Counted from the stretch's first letter, positions 43,485 to 55,140 are shown. The stretch: DNA of 64,000 nt from Charina bottae (GCA_023362775.1 JALMGJ010000004.1:81582798-81646797); one strand, 5' to 3'. Notes: generated by a model not told the origin, from the sequence alone. Made by a program: numbers and translations.

Positions 43485-44225
43485 CAGGTAGTCCTCAACT
43501 TATAGGGGCATGATGGCTCAGCAGTTAAGATGCCAGGCTTGTCGATTGGAAGGTAAGCGGTTCGAGACCCTAGCCCCGCATGACGGAGTGAGCTCCCGCA
43601 CTCGCCCCATATCTTGCCAACCTAGCAATTTGAAAGCATGCAAATGCAAGTAGATAAATAGGTACTACTTCAGTGGGATGGTAACAGCGTTCCTCGCGCG
43701 TCATGCTGGCCACATGACCACGGAAGCATCTTCGGACAGCGCTGGCTCTTCGGCTAACAAATGGAGATGAGCACCGGCCCCTAGAGTTGGACACGACTGT
43801 GCAGGGGAAACCTTTACCTTTACGTAGTCCTCAACTTATGACCACAATTGGGACTGGAACTTCTGACACTAAGTGAGGTGGCCATTAAGTGAATCACAGC
43901 CAATTTTATGACCTTTTTTGTGGCAGCCATTAAGCGAATCATCATGGTTGTTAAGTGAATCAGGTGATTGTTAAGTGAATCTGGCTTCCCCCATTGACTT
44001 TGTCGGAAGCTGGCTGTGAAGGTTGCAAATGGTGATCAAATGACCCTGGGACACTGCAACCATTGTAAATATATGCTGGTTGCCAAGTGCCTGAAGTTTG
44101 ATCACATGACCGCAGGGACACTGCAATGGTTGTTAGTTTGAGGACTGGTTGTAAGTCACTTTTTTCAGTGCCATCATAACTTCGAATGGTCACTAAATGA
44201 TGGATTGTAAGTCGAGGACTACCTG
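43485..44225. mobile_element. Tigger/mariner-like MITE interrupted by a SINE
   Basis: The left end caggtagtcctcaacttatg (split by the SINE) and the right end, reverse complement caggtagtcctcgacttaca, are inverted repeats. TA lies outside both ends (43483-43484, 44226-44227), the Tc1/mariner target duplication. Without the SINE and its duplicated target the unit is about 405 bp with no transposase. The interior repeats ttaagtgaat and atcacatgac, a style I know from abundant squamate MITEs. Confidence 0.8.
43488..43839 (+). mobile_element. Sauria-type SINE with 16-bp TSD, nested in the MITE
   Basis: gtagtcctcaacttat at 43488-43503 and 43824-43839 is a duplication of the MITE's own terminal repeat, so the SINE (43504-43823) landed inside it later. 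Box A tggctcagcag (43514-43524), box B ggttcgagacc (43559-43569), standard Sauria body and BovB-like end (ttggacacgactgtgcaggg, acctttacctttac). Complete. Confidence 0.95.
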
Positions 44226-44403
44226 TAGGTTAGTATATCCAATGTTGGCTTTCTGCAGTCAGAAATACATCTACTCTTGCAAGATAGGCTTTTCATTGGT
44301 TCTTCTACATTGTCTATCTACTAAGCCTTCAGGACCTGCATCTAAGAGTCAAAGCAACAAGAAGAGTGGCAAGGTCAGTGAAAAACAAACACTTCACCTT
44401 TAT

Positions 44404-44620
44404 GTAAAAGTAAAGGTTCCCCCCCCCCCCCGGACATTTGTGCAGTCGTGTCTGACTCTAGGGGCCGGTGCTCATCTCCGTTTGTTAGCCAAAGAGCCAG
44501 CGTTGTCCAAAGACGCTTCCATGGTCATGTGGCCGCATGATGTGCGCGGAACGCTGTTACCTACCCGCCAAAGTGGTACCTATTCATCTACTTGCATTTG
44601 CATGCTTCGAATTGCTATTT
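44404..44620 (-). mobile_element. 5'-truncated Sauria-type SINE
   Basis: The minus strand begins inside the body (agcaattcgaagcatgcaaa) and continues to the 3' end with gagtcagacacgactgcaca, a poly-G run (poly-C at about 44418-44431 on the plus strand) and acctttacttt. The tRNA head is missing. No TSD seen. Confidence 0.88.
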
Positions 44621-45349
44621 CCAGGAGTTTTAGATGCAGCATTATTTTACTGTACATACTGTATATTCAATACAGTAGTTTTTCCTAAATTTATTGCTGA
44701 CCAAACTAAGGCTACACTTCTATAGCTAAAGGGCTTTAAATTAAACCAATACAAATTAATTGTGATTTGATTTGAAGTTTTAAGATAGCACAATTCAGTT
44801 CAAGCTTGTGATTAGATATCTCACTGCAAAGGAGACTGATTTGCATTGAGATTCAATTCAAGAAAGGATTTGACATTGACTATAACAGGGAGGCACCACG
44901 ATCTTTGCAGTTGCTTCATTTTGGAGTGGTATGGGATAAAAGAATAAGAATGATGAAAGGATAGCATAATAGCATCCAAAGAGCCTAAATTGTGTTAAAC
45001 AATACAGCAAATCTCCCTTACCCGCTTAAAAATATTTTTTTAAAAAAATGTTACAAGTAAGCTATTACTTTTCCACTTGCTTGCGGGGGGGGGGGGGACA
45101 CTCAGTATTCTCCATATAACATGTATCCTGAACCATTGTAGTAATTCCATATATGGTAACACTGTATATTGCAATGTTGAAATAATAAGCCACCTGATCT
45201 GATTCACTATTTTAAAGTATGTCCCTTTTTCGTTGTGAGTCTGTTTGATAGGTGATTTCATTGAAGCTTTATCTAATCAGAGCACTCCAAATCTTCCACA
45301 GCCCCAGCATAAATCCAGTTAATTCAGTGACCCTGTAGCACTTTCTACC
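44621..45349. other. Unassigned AT-rich DNA
   Basis: No gene. A poly-G run of about 14 bases lies at about 45084-45098. Confidence 0.4.
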
Positions 45350-45627
45350 CCTTGTAGTAGGGCTTTCCAAAGTTTTTCCCACGGCGACACACCAACCGGC
45401 GTTGGTGTGTCACCGCGGGAAAACCCAGAAGTGTGGCAGCGCGCAAAAACCCGGAAGTGCTGTTGCCGCTTTCGGGTTTTGCGCACTGCAGTTGGTGTGT
45501 CGCCGCGGGAAAACCCGGAAGCACTGATGATGATCAGCGCTTCTGGGTTGTGTGGCAACACACCAGACTGTGTGTGGCGACACACTTTTGTGTCGCCACA
45601 CACAGTTTGGAAAGCTCTGCTGTAGCA
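45350..45627. mobile_element. hAT-type MITE, 262 bp
   Basis: Ends: left tagggctttccaaag (45358) and right ctttggaaagc-like gtttggaaagctctg (to 45619), an inverted repeat matching the 47.7-kb copy. The flanks ccttgtag and ctgtagca are only an imperfect 8-bp duplication. The interior is GC-rich with CpG and the phrase cgggaaaacccggaag. A perfect 17-bp hairpin (45568-45584 with 45589-45605) lies beside the right end. No transposase. Relative to the 47.7-kb element it lies in the opposite orientation. Confidence 0.7.
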
Positions 45628-46461
45628 CAACTCCAACATAGCAGAATGTTTAGATTATCCTGGGTGAGTGAGTAGATTTTTATTTTGTTTTAAATCACCA
45701 TCAGGAAGGTACAAATGTTTATCCACACCCAGTTTTCCCTGTGCTATTCTGCTGCTAGGAATGTTTTGGAATAATCAAAAGGTTTCTAAATCTAAATCTA
45801 GATCACAGTTACATATGTTGCTCTCTTAATTTTGTTAATTTGTTTTTAAAAATACATTAATAATCCTCCATTTTACATTTCTTAAACTATTGCTCAGATG
45901 GACATTCCATGTATTTTTTCTAATATGCTCTCCCACCTCAAATCATGTGTGGGATTAATCTGGGATAGTATTGACATGGATATAGAGTTAGAATAGATTT
46001 TTATTTCTTTCCACTCCAATAGTTTTGATAAATTTGCTCTAGTTGACATGTATTTTCACCCTGTGGGAGAAATAGTAGCTTGGAACAGAATATGTTTAAT
46101 GAACAAACAGCTGGAAGAAAAGTATTCTTAACAGCCTCTTCCTTTCCCCAGCCGTTCTGTTATGAACATTGTTCATAGTTTCTGAAGTTTCTGAAGTTCA
46201 ATTGAATTTTGAATAAGAATTTGTATAGCTTAGTTTTAAATAAGTATTTTTTTCCAAATATATTTCCAATTGCAGGCTACCAAGTCATTCTTTTCCAATT
46301 AAACTTGTAATTTAGGAAATTAATGCATTCTATGGTAAAATTTAAATTTCATGCATGTCAGATTATTCATATCTACCCCGGTTCCATTTTGTAATCTAAA
46401 ACTTTCTATGCTGGCTAAATTTGTTTATGTAGCAGTTTGAGAACAGGTCTGTCCTGGTTAA

Positions 46462-46501
<40 letters not shown>

Positions 46502-47703
46502 AGTGAGGGGAAAGTAATGTAATATAATCTTTAGTACCTTTTTTGTGTTCTGTTTTCCCCCCATCTTCAGTCATGCTGATGAGGGCTAATATCTATATGT
46601 AAAAGATATCCATGTAGTAGTAATGTACCATAGCCTGATGTAACCAGCTGCAATGTCCCTTACTTTGTCATTGTGATAAAGGATGTGTCAAGCATCATAA
46701 GCATATCCTTTCTCCTCACTTGCAGTGCTGCAATTAGGATCCTACTGTGTCATATTCAGAGTTCAGTGACTGTTAAATGTGCTATGCCAGCATCACACTA
46801 ACTACTATATCAGTCATGTTAGATGACCCCCTTGAAAATTGCTGCCAAAAGTTTATGTGTCAGAAATCACTTTCCCAAATGCTTATGAAGTGAAGAATTT
46901 CTCATAGCCCTGTAGATATGGAGAACTGTCACTCAGTGCAGAGTTGTTTATATTCCAAGATGCGCAATTCAGAAGCTTTGCTTGGACAATTACTACCTAT
47001 CATTTGTCAGCAGTTGGGTATTGTGTTTAGGCAGACATTAACCCAAATACTGTAAAATAGCCCCTGGAAATCACTAGAAGAAATTTGCCAAGCACCTCTA
47101 TGTTAGTTGCAATATGTATGACCTGTAAACATTGTTGCCAATGATCTGATTGCTCTAAAATTTTATGTTTTGAGAAAGACAGCAATTTGGTTACCATCTA
47201 TAACTCTGCTGGTAATGGTTTTGTATAGATTATGTATTTATGTACATTTTAATAAACCCTTTTTTAAATTTTTCCTGTCTTTAGAATAGTTTATGTAATA
47301 TACTTCTACATTTCCTCCTCCATGTTTATTAACACTGCATAATCAATTGGGAAATGGCATTTGGTGATGGAATTGTAACATTTTTGAAAGCCAGGAAAAA
47401 TATGGGAAAACTTACTGATATTGTGCCAGTTCCAAGATCCCATGCAATATACTCTTATTTTATTCAAGATAACCCATGTGCAGAGAACTATATTGATACA
47501 TTAAGCTTCTCCAGATTTATTTGCAGATTCTTAGTGGCAATTCCATTCATTACAATGCTGAAGAACATACTGTTCTCATTAGTAGCTCAATTATTAATTT
47601 CCTAGAATTGTTGTTATTGAAATTCAGAATCAGGAAGAGAAGTATCTCATTGCAATCTCTTGGGAACTTTCCCCCCTTAATTCCATTGCTTGATTCCTGC
47701 AGT
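45628..47703. other. Unassigned AT-rich DNA
   Basis: About 2 kb without recognised gene or mobile element, apart from a GAT microsatellite. The open stretch 47354-47605 shows no known domain. Confidence 0.4.
46462..46501 (+). repeat. (GAT)n microsatellite
   Basis: About 13 units. Confidence 0.95.
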
Positions 47704-47978
47704 CATTATTGCAGAGCTTTCCAAACTGTGTGTCGGGACACGTTCGTGTGTCGGCTGCAGTGTCTGGGTGTGTCGCGGCTGCTTCTCCCTCCGAGCCCTG
47801 CCAGGATTCCACGCAGGTCCTAGTGCCTGCCTTGTGCCTTGCTGCCTCCAAACCTGCTGTGATTCCACGCAGGTCCTAGTGCCTGTCTGGTGCCCTGCTG
47901 TAAGAGTGTGTCGCGAAATGATGCATGTCTAAAAAGTGTGTCACCAACATGAAAAGTTTGGAAAGCTCTGAATTATTG
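47704..47978. mobile_element. hAT-type MITE, 259 bp, with 8-bp TSD
   Basis: Terminal inverted repeats cagagctttccaaact (47712) and agtttggaaagctctg (ending at 47970). The 8-bp target duplication is cattattg / aattattg (7 of 8 match), the length typical of hAT. The interior contains a direct repeat of about 25 bp (gattccacgcaggtcctagt at about 47805 and 47862). It is non-coding and would rely on a hAT transposase from elsewhere. Confidence 0.85.
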
Positions 47979-48690
47979 ACTGAAATCAGCAGAAAAATGT
48001 GCTGGCCAGTGCCAGGCTGCTCTGCTAGCAATGTCACACATATTGAGTCGTTCTCTCTGATATTCATTTATATACTGCAAAAATATTAAAAGAGGAAACT
48101 TTCAGGTGTTCAGCTTGAAATTATATTTGAAGCAAGATATAAGAAACATGTATTCTAATGAGGTTCTGGATTTTAAAAAACAAGAATGGATTTAATAAAA
48201 TTAGTGAAAAATGACATCTGTAGCACTGCAGAAAATATGGAAGATTCTTAGTATTGGCTAAATTCCACTTACTTGCTTTTTTACAACAAGACGTTCTTTA
48301 TACAGGGGCATGTCTATAAATATAATGTAGAATGTAGAATAATTTTGAGTGCACATCTGGATCCCATCTTAATTATCTATTTTTTTTAGGCATCCCCTTT
48401 AGTAAAACTATTAAGGCAGTGTACAATAAAAATGATAAAACAGAGGACAACCAAGAGAGTACTAAAAATTCAGCAGAGCAGATAAAACTAAGGTTAAAAT
48501 GAGATCATTTAACATGCAAGAATGCTTGCCTAATGATATTACCACTGGCATTAAGTGAATCTCCATTAGAGGGCATTTTATAAGGAGGTTATGAGACTGA
48601 AAGGAACTTCTTCCCAGAAATTAAACATCTGAGATTTGGAAAAGGATTTAAAATGATAAAAATATTTCCTGGTAGTATATCATAGAAGGT
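47979..48690. other. Unassigned DNA, possible CR1 3' remnant
   Basis: 48500-48640 has the style of a classic CR1 3' region (aagaatgcttgcctaatgat, gaatctccattagagggcat), but without a defined end or tail. No gene. Confidence 0.35.
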
Positions 48691-51600
48691 AATCCTTCAC
48701 TCTCCAGCAAAGGAGATCGTTACCTTGTCGTGGTACTGGAGCTTGAGCACCTCAATGAAACCATGAGCTAAACCGTGAAGGGACACCCAAGACGGGAAGG
48801 TCGTGGCAGAGAGGTCAGACTAAATACGATCCCTGGGGAAGGTAATGGCAACCCACCCCAGTATTCTTGCCATGAAAACTAAATGGATCAGTACAACCAA
48901 AGATATGTCGGTATACCATCGGAAGATGGGACTGCCAGGTCGGAAGATGGTCAAAATGCTACTGGGGAGGAACAGAGGATACGTTCAACTAGCCCCAGAT
49001 GTGATGACGCAGCTAGCTCAAAGCCGAAAGGACGGCTAGGGGCCGACGGTGCTGGTGGTGAACGACGAATCGGATGTTCTAAAGATCAACACACCATAGG
49101 AACCTCGAATGTAAGATCTATGAGCCAGGGCAAATTGGATGTGGTTATTGGTGAGATGTCAAGATTAAATATAGACATTTTAGGTGTCAGTGAACTGAAA
49201 TGGACTGGGATGGGCCACTTCACATCAGATGACCACCAGATCTACTACTGTGGACAAGAGGACCACAGAAGAAATGGAGTAGCCTTCATAATTAATAATA
49301 AAGTGGCTAAAGCAGTGCTTGGATACAATCCAAAAAACGATAGAATGATCTCAATTCGAATTCAGGGTAAGCCATTTAACATCACAGTGATCCAAATATA
49401 CGCCCCAACCACAGATGCTGAAGAAGCAGAAGTAGATCAGTTCTATGAGGATCTGCAGCACCTACTAGATAATACACCAAAAAGAGATGTTATTTTCATT
49501 ACAGGAGACTGGAATGCTAAGGTGGGTAGTCAGACGACACCTGGAATTACAGGCAAGCATGGTCTGGGAGAACAAAATGAAGCAGGACATAGGCTGATAG
49601 AATTTTGCCAAGACAACTCACTGTGCATAACAAACACTCTCTTCCAACAACCTAAAAGACGACTTTATACATGGACTTCACCAGATGGTCGACACCGAAA
49701 TCAGATTGACTACATCCTTTGCAGCCAAAGGTGGCGGACATCTATACAGTTGGTAAAAACAAGACCTGGAGCTGACTGTAGTTCAGATCACGAACTTCTT
49801 ATTGCAAAATTTAGAATCAGACTAAAGAGAATAGGGAAGACCCACAGATCAGTTAGATATGAGCTCACTAATATTCCTAAGGAATATGCAGTGGAGGTGA
49901 AGAATAGATTTAAGGGACTAGATTTAGTAGATAGGGTCCCAGAAGAACTATGGACAGAAGTTCGCAACATTGTTCAGGAGGAGGCAACAAAAAACGTCCC
50001 AAAGAAAAAGAAAACCAAGAAGGCAAGATGGCTGTCTGCTGAAACACTGGAAGTAGCCCAAGAAAGAAGGAAAGCAAAAGGCAACAGTGATAGGGGGAGA
50101 TATGCCCAATTAAATGCCAAATTCCAGAGGTTAGCCGGAAGAGATAAGGAATTATTTTTAAACAAGCAATGTGCGGAAGTGGAAGAAGACAATAGAATAG
50201 GAAGGACAAGAGACCTCTTCCAGAAAATTAGAAACATCGGAGGAAAATTCCAGGCAAAAATGGGTATGATCAAAAACAAAGATGGTAAGGACCTAACAGA
50301 AGCAGAAGAGATCAAGAAAAGGTGGCAAGAATATACGGAAGATCTGTATAGGAAGGATAATAATATTGGAGATAGCTTTGACGGTGAGGTCAGTGAGTTA
50401 GAGCCAGACATCCTGAAGAGTGAGGTTGAATGGGCCTTAAGAAGCATTGCTAATAACAAGGCAGCAGGAGACGACGGTATCCCAGCTGAACTGTTTAAAA
50501 TCTTGCAAGATGATGCTGTCAAGGTGATGCATGCCATATGCCAGCAAATTTGGAAAACACAAGAATGGCCATCAGATTGGAAAAAATCAACTTATATCCC
50601 CATACCAAAAAAGGGAAGCACTAAAGAATGTTCAAATTATCAAACAGTGGCACTTATTTCACATGCCAGTAAGGTAATGCTCAAGATCTTGCAAGGTAGA
50701 CTCCAGCAATTCATGGAGCAAGAATTGCCAGATGTACAAGCTGGGTTTAGAAAAGGCAGAGGAACTAGAGACCAAATTGCCAATATCCGCTGGATAATGG
50801 AGAAAGCCAGGGAATTTCAGAAAAACATCTATTTCTGTTTTATTGACTATTCTAAAGCCTTTGACTGTGTGGATCATAACAAATTGTGGCAAGTTCTTGG
50901 TGGTATGGGGATACCAAGTCATCTTGTCTGCCTCCTGAGGAATCTATATAACGACCAAGTAGCAACGGTAAGAACAGAGCACGGAACAACGGACTGGTTT
51001 AAAATTGGGAAAGGAGTACGGCAGGGTTGTATACTCTCACCCTACCTATTCAACCTGTACGCAGAACACATCATGCGACATGCTGGGCTTGAGGAATCCA
51101 AGGCTGGAGTTAAAATCGCTGGAAGAAACCTTAACAATCTCAGATATGCAGATGATACCACTTTGATGGCTGAAAGCGAGGAGGAGTTGAGGAGCCTTAT
51201 GACGAAGGTGAAAGAAGAAAGTGCAAAAGCTGGGTTGCAGCTAAACCTCAAAAAAACCAAGATTATGGCAACGAGCTTGATTGATGACTGGCAAATAGAG
51301 GGAGAAAAAGTGGAGGCAGTGACAGACTTTGTATTTCTAGGCGCAAAGATTACTGCAGATGCTGACTGCAGCCAGGAAATCAGAAGACGTCTACTTCTTG
51401 GGAGGAGAGCAATGGCAAATCTTGATAAAATAGTTAAGAGCAGAGACATCACACTGACAACAAAGGTCCGCATAGTTAAAGCAATGGTATTCCCATTAGT
51501 AACCTATGGCTGCGAGAGCTGGACCATAAGGAAGGCTGAGCGAAGGAAGATAGATGCTTTTGAACTGTGGTGTTGGAGGAAAATTCTGAGAGTGCCTTGG

Positions 51601-51935
51601 ACTGCAAGAAGATCAAACCAGTCCATACTCCAGGAAATCAAGCCAGACTGCTCACTTGAGGGAATGATATTAAAGGCAAAACTGAAGTACTTTGGCCACA
51701 TAATGAGAAGACAGGATACCCTGGAGAAGAAGCTGATGCTAAGGAAAGTGGAAGGCAAAAGGAAGAGGGGCTGACCAAGGGCAAGATGGATGGATGGTAT
51801 TCTGGAGGTGACGGACTCAACCATTGGGGAGCTGGGGATGGTGACGGCCGACAGAAAGCTCTGGCGTGGACTGGTCCATGAAGTCACGAAGAGTCGGAAA
51901 CGACTGAACGAATAAACAACAAAAAATCCTTCACT
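48691..51935 (+). mobile_element. Full-length BovB (RTE) LINE with 11-bp TSD
   Basis: aatccttcact occurs at 48691-48701 and 51925-51935. The element between (48702-51924, about 3.22 kb) has the usual BovB length. A 5' UTR of about 180 bp (ctccagcaaaggagatcgtt at its start) precedes one long ORF, then the short 3' end aacgaataaacaacaaaa. Full-length insertions are rare for LINEs, and the perfect TSD and open frame show it is young. It is the template for recognising the four truncated BovB copies in the window. Confidence 0.97.
48883..51774 (+). CDS. BovB polyprotein: apurinic-type endonuclease and reverse transcriptase
   Basis: 963 codons from the first ATG after the 5' UTR. It has a hydrophilic N-terminal leader to about residue 72. 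The endonuclease follows: TSNVRSM (Asn about 76), SELKW with Glu104, GDWNAK (Asp209, Asn211), NQIDYIL, and SDHELL (Asp302, His303). The RT has DDGIPAELF, IPIPKKG, QAGFRKGRGTRDQ, FIDYSKAFD (Asp655), GVRQGCILSPYLFNLYAE and LRYADDTTLM (YADD 755-758). The C-terminal domain includes YGCESWTIRKAE and WTARRSNQSILQEI. All catalytic residues are present. The ORF stops at TGA 51772-51774, where the 19.9-kb and 0.5-kb copies have CGA. Reading on gives 46 more in-frame codons to TAA 51913-51915. Loss of this tail may or may not abolish function. Confidence 0.95.
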   Translation: MDQYNQRYVGIPSEDGTARSEDGQNATGEEQRIRSTSPRCDDAASSKPKGRLGADGAGGERRIGCSKDQHTIGTSNVRSMSQGKLDVVIGEMSRLNIDILGVSELKWTGMGHFTSDDHQIYYCGQEDHRRNGVAFIINNKVAKAVLGYNPKNDRMISIRIQGKPFNITVIQIYAPTTDAEEAEVDQFYEDLQHLLDNTPKRDVIFITGDWNAKVGSQTTPGITGKHGLGEQNEAGHRLIEFCQDNSLCITNTLFQQPKRRLYTWTSPDGRHRNQIDYILCSQRWRTSIQLVKTRPGADCSSDHELLIAKFRIRLKRIGKTHRSVRYELTNIPKEYAVEVKNRFKGLDLVDRVPEELWTEVRNIVQEEATKNVPKKKKTKKARWLSAETLEVAQERRKAKGNSDRGRYAQLNAKFQRLAGRDKELFLNKQCAEVEEDNRIGRTRDLFQKIRNIGGKFQAKMGMIKNKDGKDLTEAEEIKKRWQEYTEDLYRKDNNIGDSFDGEVSELEPDILKSEVEWALRSIANNKAAGDDGIPAELFKILQDDAVKVMHAICQQIWKTQEWPSDWKKSTYIPIPKKGSTKECSNYQTVALISHASKVMLKILQGRLQQFMEQELPDVQAGFRKGRGTRDQIANIRWIMEKAREFQKNIYFCFIDYSKAFDCVDHNKLWQVLGGMGIPSHLVCLLRNLYNDQVATVRTEHGTTDWFKIGKGVRQGCILSPYLFNLYAEHIMRHAGLEESKAGVKIAGRNLNNLRYADDTTLMAESEEELRSLMTKVKEESAKAGLQLNLKKTKIMATSLIDDWQIEGEKVEAVTDFVFLGAKITADADCSQEIRRRLLLGRRAMANLDKIVKSRDITLTTKVRIVKAMVFPLVTYGCESWTIRKAERRKIDAFELWCWRKILRVPWTARRSNQSILQEIKPDCSLEGMILKAKLKYFGHIMRRQDTLEKKLMLRKVEGKRKRG

Positions 51936-53415
51936 TCTTTAAGTTAAATATGTAAGGTTAAATATGTAAGCCCTATACCTTTGATATGTCCCTGACAGAA
52001 CCTAGGGTCTTGACTGATCGATAACCATAACAAATTTTATTAAGATGATAATTATTATTACATGTTGTCAGTCTTCATTGTGCATCTCCATTAAATGGAT
52101 TGGTCAATCCTTTTATAAAAATTATGTTGCATCTTCCTATCCCTTACAACTAGTTGCATGCAGATAACTGAGTTGAGGTTAAAAGCTTTATGGTCTGGGA
52201 TGAGTATCACTGAGTGATAGAGAGAATCTTGAATTTTAAGTGGTCTTGTTCACCATTCTCTAAGTTCACTTTCATTTTAAATAAATGATGTATACGATAA
52301 AAGAAAACCAAACAAAATATCAGGATTTTAAGCTGTAAGTCTACTGAACATGGCTGGGTATAGATTAAGTAAATTAGTTGCAAAGTTTATGTTTGTAAAA
52401 AGCTTTCAAAGAATAAATGATCTTTTGAATGAAGTAGTTTAAAGCAGTACAGTATACTGTAAACACTTAATTCGGAGTGATTGTTCTTCAAATGTAAAGC
52501 TACTTAATTCCTGGAAAATGCAGGTTCAGCTTTATCAAAAATAAAATATCAGGAAGGCAGCAGCAATAAGGAAGTTTGTCTTTGAGGACAAATTATCAAG
52601 TGAAAAAAGTGCAGGTCAGATATACATCCTACAATGGTTATTCATTTAGCACAGTAAAAATACCTGATATTTTAGGGAATCTTTGTTCAAGAATAGTATA
52701 TTCCCCAACAGTTTGAAAACAAGTCACCTGCTGTGAAATGTCACTATCTCAAATATGTTGGACTATGATATGAACAAAATCTGCCGATAGAAAGATCTAT
52801 TGTAATATTGAAGGAGAAAGTAACAATAACAACTCCAAACCCCAAGGGTACATAGATTTCTTATGCTGCCAGTATTTGTGTAGCTATTTGTTTAAAATTT
52901 TTATTTGAAACACTTGAAGATTATATTATCAGGCAATATGGCTATTATGTAGAAAGGCAGTCTTATAATGCATTACACCTGGAACCTCTAGTTGTTTCTG
53001 TGCTCAATTCGCAAAATGTCTCGCTAGTTTAATCTTTGGACATGTCTAGAAATTCTAGGCATTTCTTTTCGCCATGTTGAGAAATTATATGTGTGCATGT
53101 GTGTGCATGTGTGTTTATGTAACATAGCTTCAGTAGAAAAAATTTCAATATAGCTTTATTGAATAAAAATATATTGATGATTTGTAAATGCGCTAGATTA
53201 CAAAATGGAAAAATGGTTGTTGCAAAATAGACTCACATTGATTGTACATTTTGTTTGGGTTTTTAGTCTTAATTAGGGTTGGGTTTTTTGTTTTTTTTGG
53301 TCTCACTAGGTAGTGTTAAAGGATTTTGCACACTATGCACACTAGAATAAAGGAATACTGCAAAAATGTCCCTTAGTTTATATTTTTGTCCTGTTAAATC
53401 TTAAGTGTTCAGTAC
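51936..53415. other. Unassigned AT-rich DNA
   Basis: Nothing recognised except a short gtgtgcat repeat at about 53091-53118. Confidence 0.4.
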
Positions 53416-55140
53416 GAGTTTCAGTTGGTGGTGAAAGCAGCTCAGGACGTGACATGTGGTTGGGTCCAAGTGATGGTTAATACATCCTTGGGGGAGGGGG
53501 TGTTTCCAACTGCCTTTAAGGAGGTGCTGGTTCACCCCCTCCTCAAGAAACCATCGCTGGACCCGACTGTACTGGAAATTTTTGTCCAGTCTCCCGCCTC
53601 CCCTTTTGGGGGAAAGTGGTTGAGAAAGTGGTGGCGTTGCAGCTCCAGAGGGTTCCGGATTATCTAGACCCCTTTCAGTAGGTTTCAAGCCTGGATATGG
53701 GACAGAAACGGCATTGGTCGCACTCATGGATGATCTCTGGTGGGAACGGGTTGGTGGCAGTGCATCCATCCTGGCCCTTCTCGATCTCTCAGCAGCTTTC
53801 AATACCATCGACCAAGGTATCCTTTTCAGATGGCTCAGGGAGTTAGGGGTGGGTGGTGTGGTTCTGTACTGGTTCACCTCCTTCCTCCAGGGCCAGTCCC
53901 AATCAGTGTTGATAGGGAGAGAGAGATCCGACCCTCGACCCCTCCTTTGTGGGGTGCTGCAGGGTTTAGTTCTCTCTCCACTCCTTTTTAACATCTACAT
54001 GAAACCACTGGGTGAGATCATCCATCACCATGGGATAAGATATCATCAGTATGCTGATGATACTCAATTGTACATCTCTATCCCGGGTGAAGTGAATGAT
54101 GCTATGACCGTCCTCGCTCGGTGCCTGGGGGCTGTAGGGGTCTGGATGGGGAACAACAGACTTCAGCTGAACCCTGGTAAGACGGAGTGGCTGTGGGTTA
54201 ATGGCTCTTCCATATCCGGGACACTGTAATCTCTGGTTCTGGATGGGGTTGCACTGCCCCAGACAGGCCTGGTGCATAATCTGGGGATTCTCCTGGACTC
54301 ACAGCTCCTACTCGAAGAGCAGGTGGCAGCCGTAGCAAGGAGGGCCTTTGCGCAGCTTTGTGTTGTGCACCAGTTACACCCCTTCCTGGATCGGAAGGCC
54401 CTTCGAACGGTCACTCATGCCCTTGTCATCTCCCATATAGACTACTGCAATGCGCTCTACATGGGGCTACCCTTGAAGAATATCCGGAAGCTATGGCTGG
54501 TCCAGAATGCAGCTGCACGGGCCATCTTTGGTGCCCCTAGAAGGGTGCATATAACACCTTTATTACGCGAGCTGCATTGGGTGCCAGTTTGCTTCCAGGT
54601 CCAATTCAAGGTGTTGGTTATTACCTTTAAAGCCCTACATGGCATGGGGCCAGGTTACCCGCGGGACTGCCTCTTCCCCATTACATCAACCCGTCCCACC
54701 CGATCTTGCAGAGAGGGCATGTTGCGGATCCCGTCAGTAAGAGAATTTCAGCTGGTGGGATCCAGGAAATGGGCCTTCTCTGCAGTAGCTCCCACCCTCT
54801 GGAACATCCTACCCCCAGAGGTGAGGTTAGCCCAATCGCTCCTGGCCTTCTGGAGGAATCTGAAGACTTGGCTCTGCCACCTGGCCTGGGGCGGGGAGAG
54901 GAGTAATCATGTTTGGGGATGGCTAGTGCCCTAGTGTGCTCGTCGTATACAAGGACTGAGTTAGATCATCAGCCACTTGGATTTCATTTTTATCTATATT
55001 TATTCTTATTTGTAATTGTATTTTTATATATTGTAATTTACATATTGTAATTTATTATTTTATTGATTATGTTGTTGTAAATAACATATGGAGATGGGTG
55101 GTGACAAATCTAATAAATAAATAAAAAATAATAAATATAA
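53416..55140 (+). mobile_element. 5'-truncated L2-type LINE
   Basis: Begins in the RT region (vkaaqdvtcg segment) and runs through the C-terminal domain to the 3' UTR (catatggagatgggtggtga) and AAAT units. Close in sequence to the 14.9-19.3-kb copy but lacking its endonuclease. No convincing TSD. Confidence 0.9.
53714..54934 (+). pseudogene. L2 reverse transcriptase and C-terminal domain
   Basis: One frame from 53714 to 54934 with a single stop, TAA at 54227-54229 (probably CAA before). It contains LLDLSAAFNTIDQ, GVLQGLVLSPLLFNIYM, YHQYADDTQLYISI (YADD intact), LNPGKTEWLWV, LGILLDSQLLLEEQV, DYCNALYMGLPL and CFQVQFKVLVITFKALHG. Upstream, 53425-53667 holds the preceding RT part in another frame, so at least one frameshift lies between about 53570 and 53710. 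It is non-functional because of truncation, stop and frameshift. Confidence 0.9.

Noticed and set aside
45084..45098. Poly-G run (also poly-C at about 37416 and 44418) as a functional G-quadruplex
   Set aside because: Simple homopolymer runs. The one at 44418 lies inside a SINE tail. No gene or promoter nearby gives them a role.
49788..51887. Minus-strand open frames, the longest about 187 codons, over the BovB ORF
   Set aside because: Antisense shadows of the BovB coding region; their serine- and leucine-rich sequences repeat at every BovB copy.
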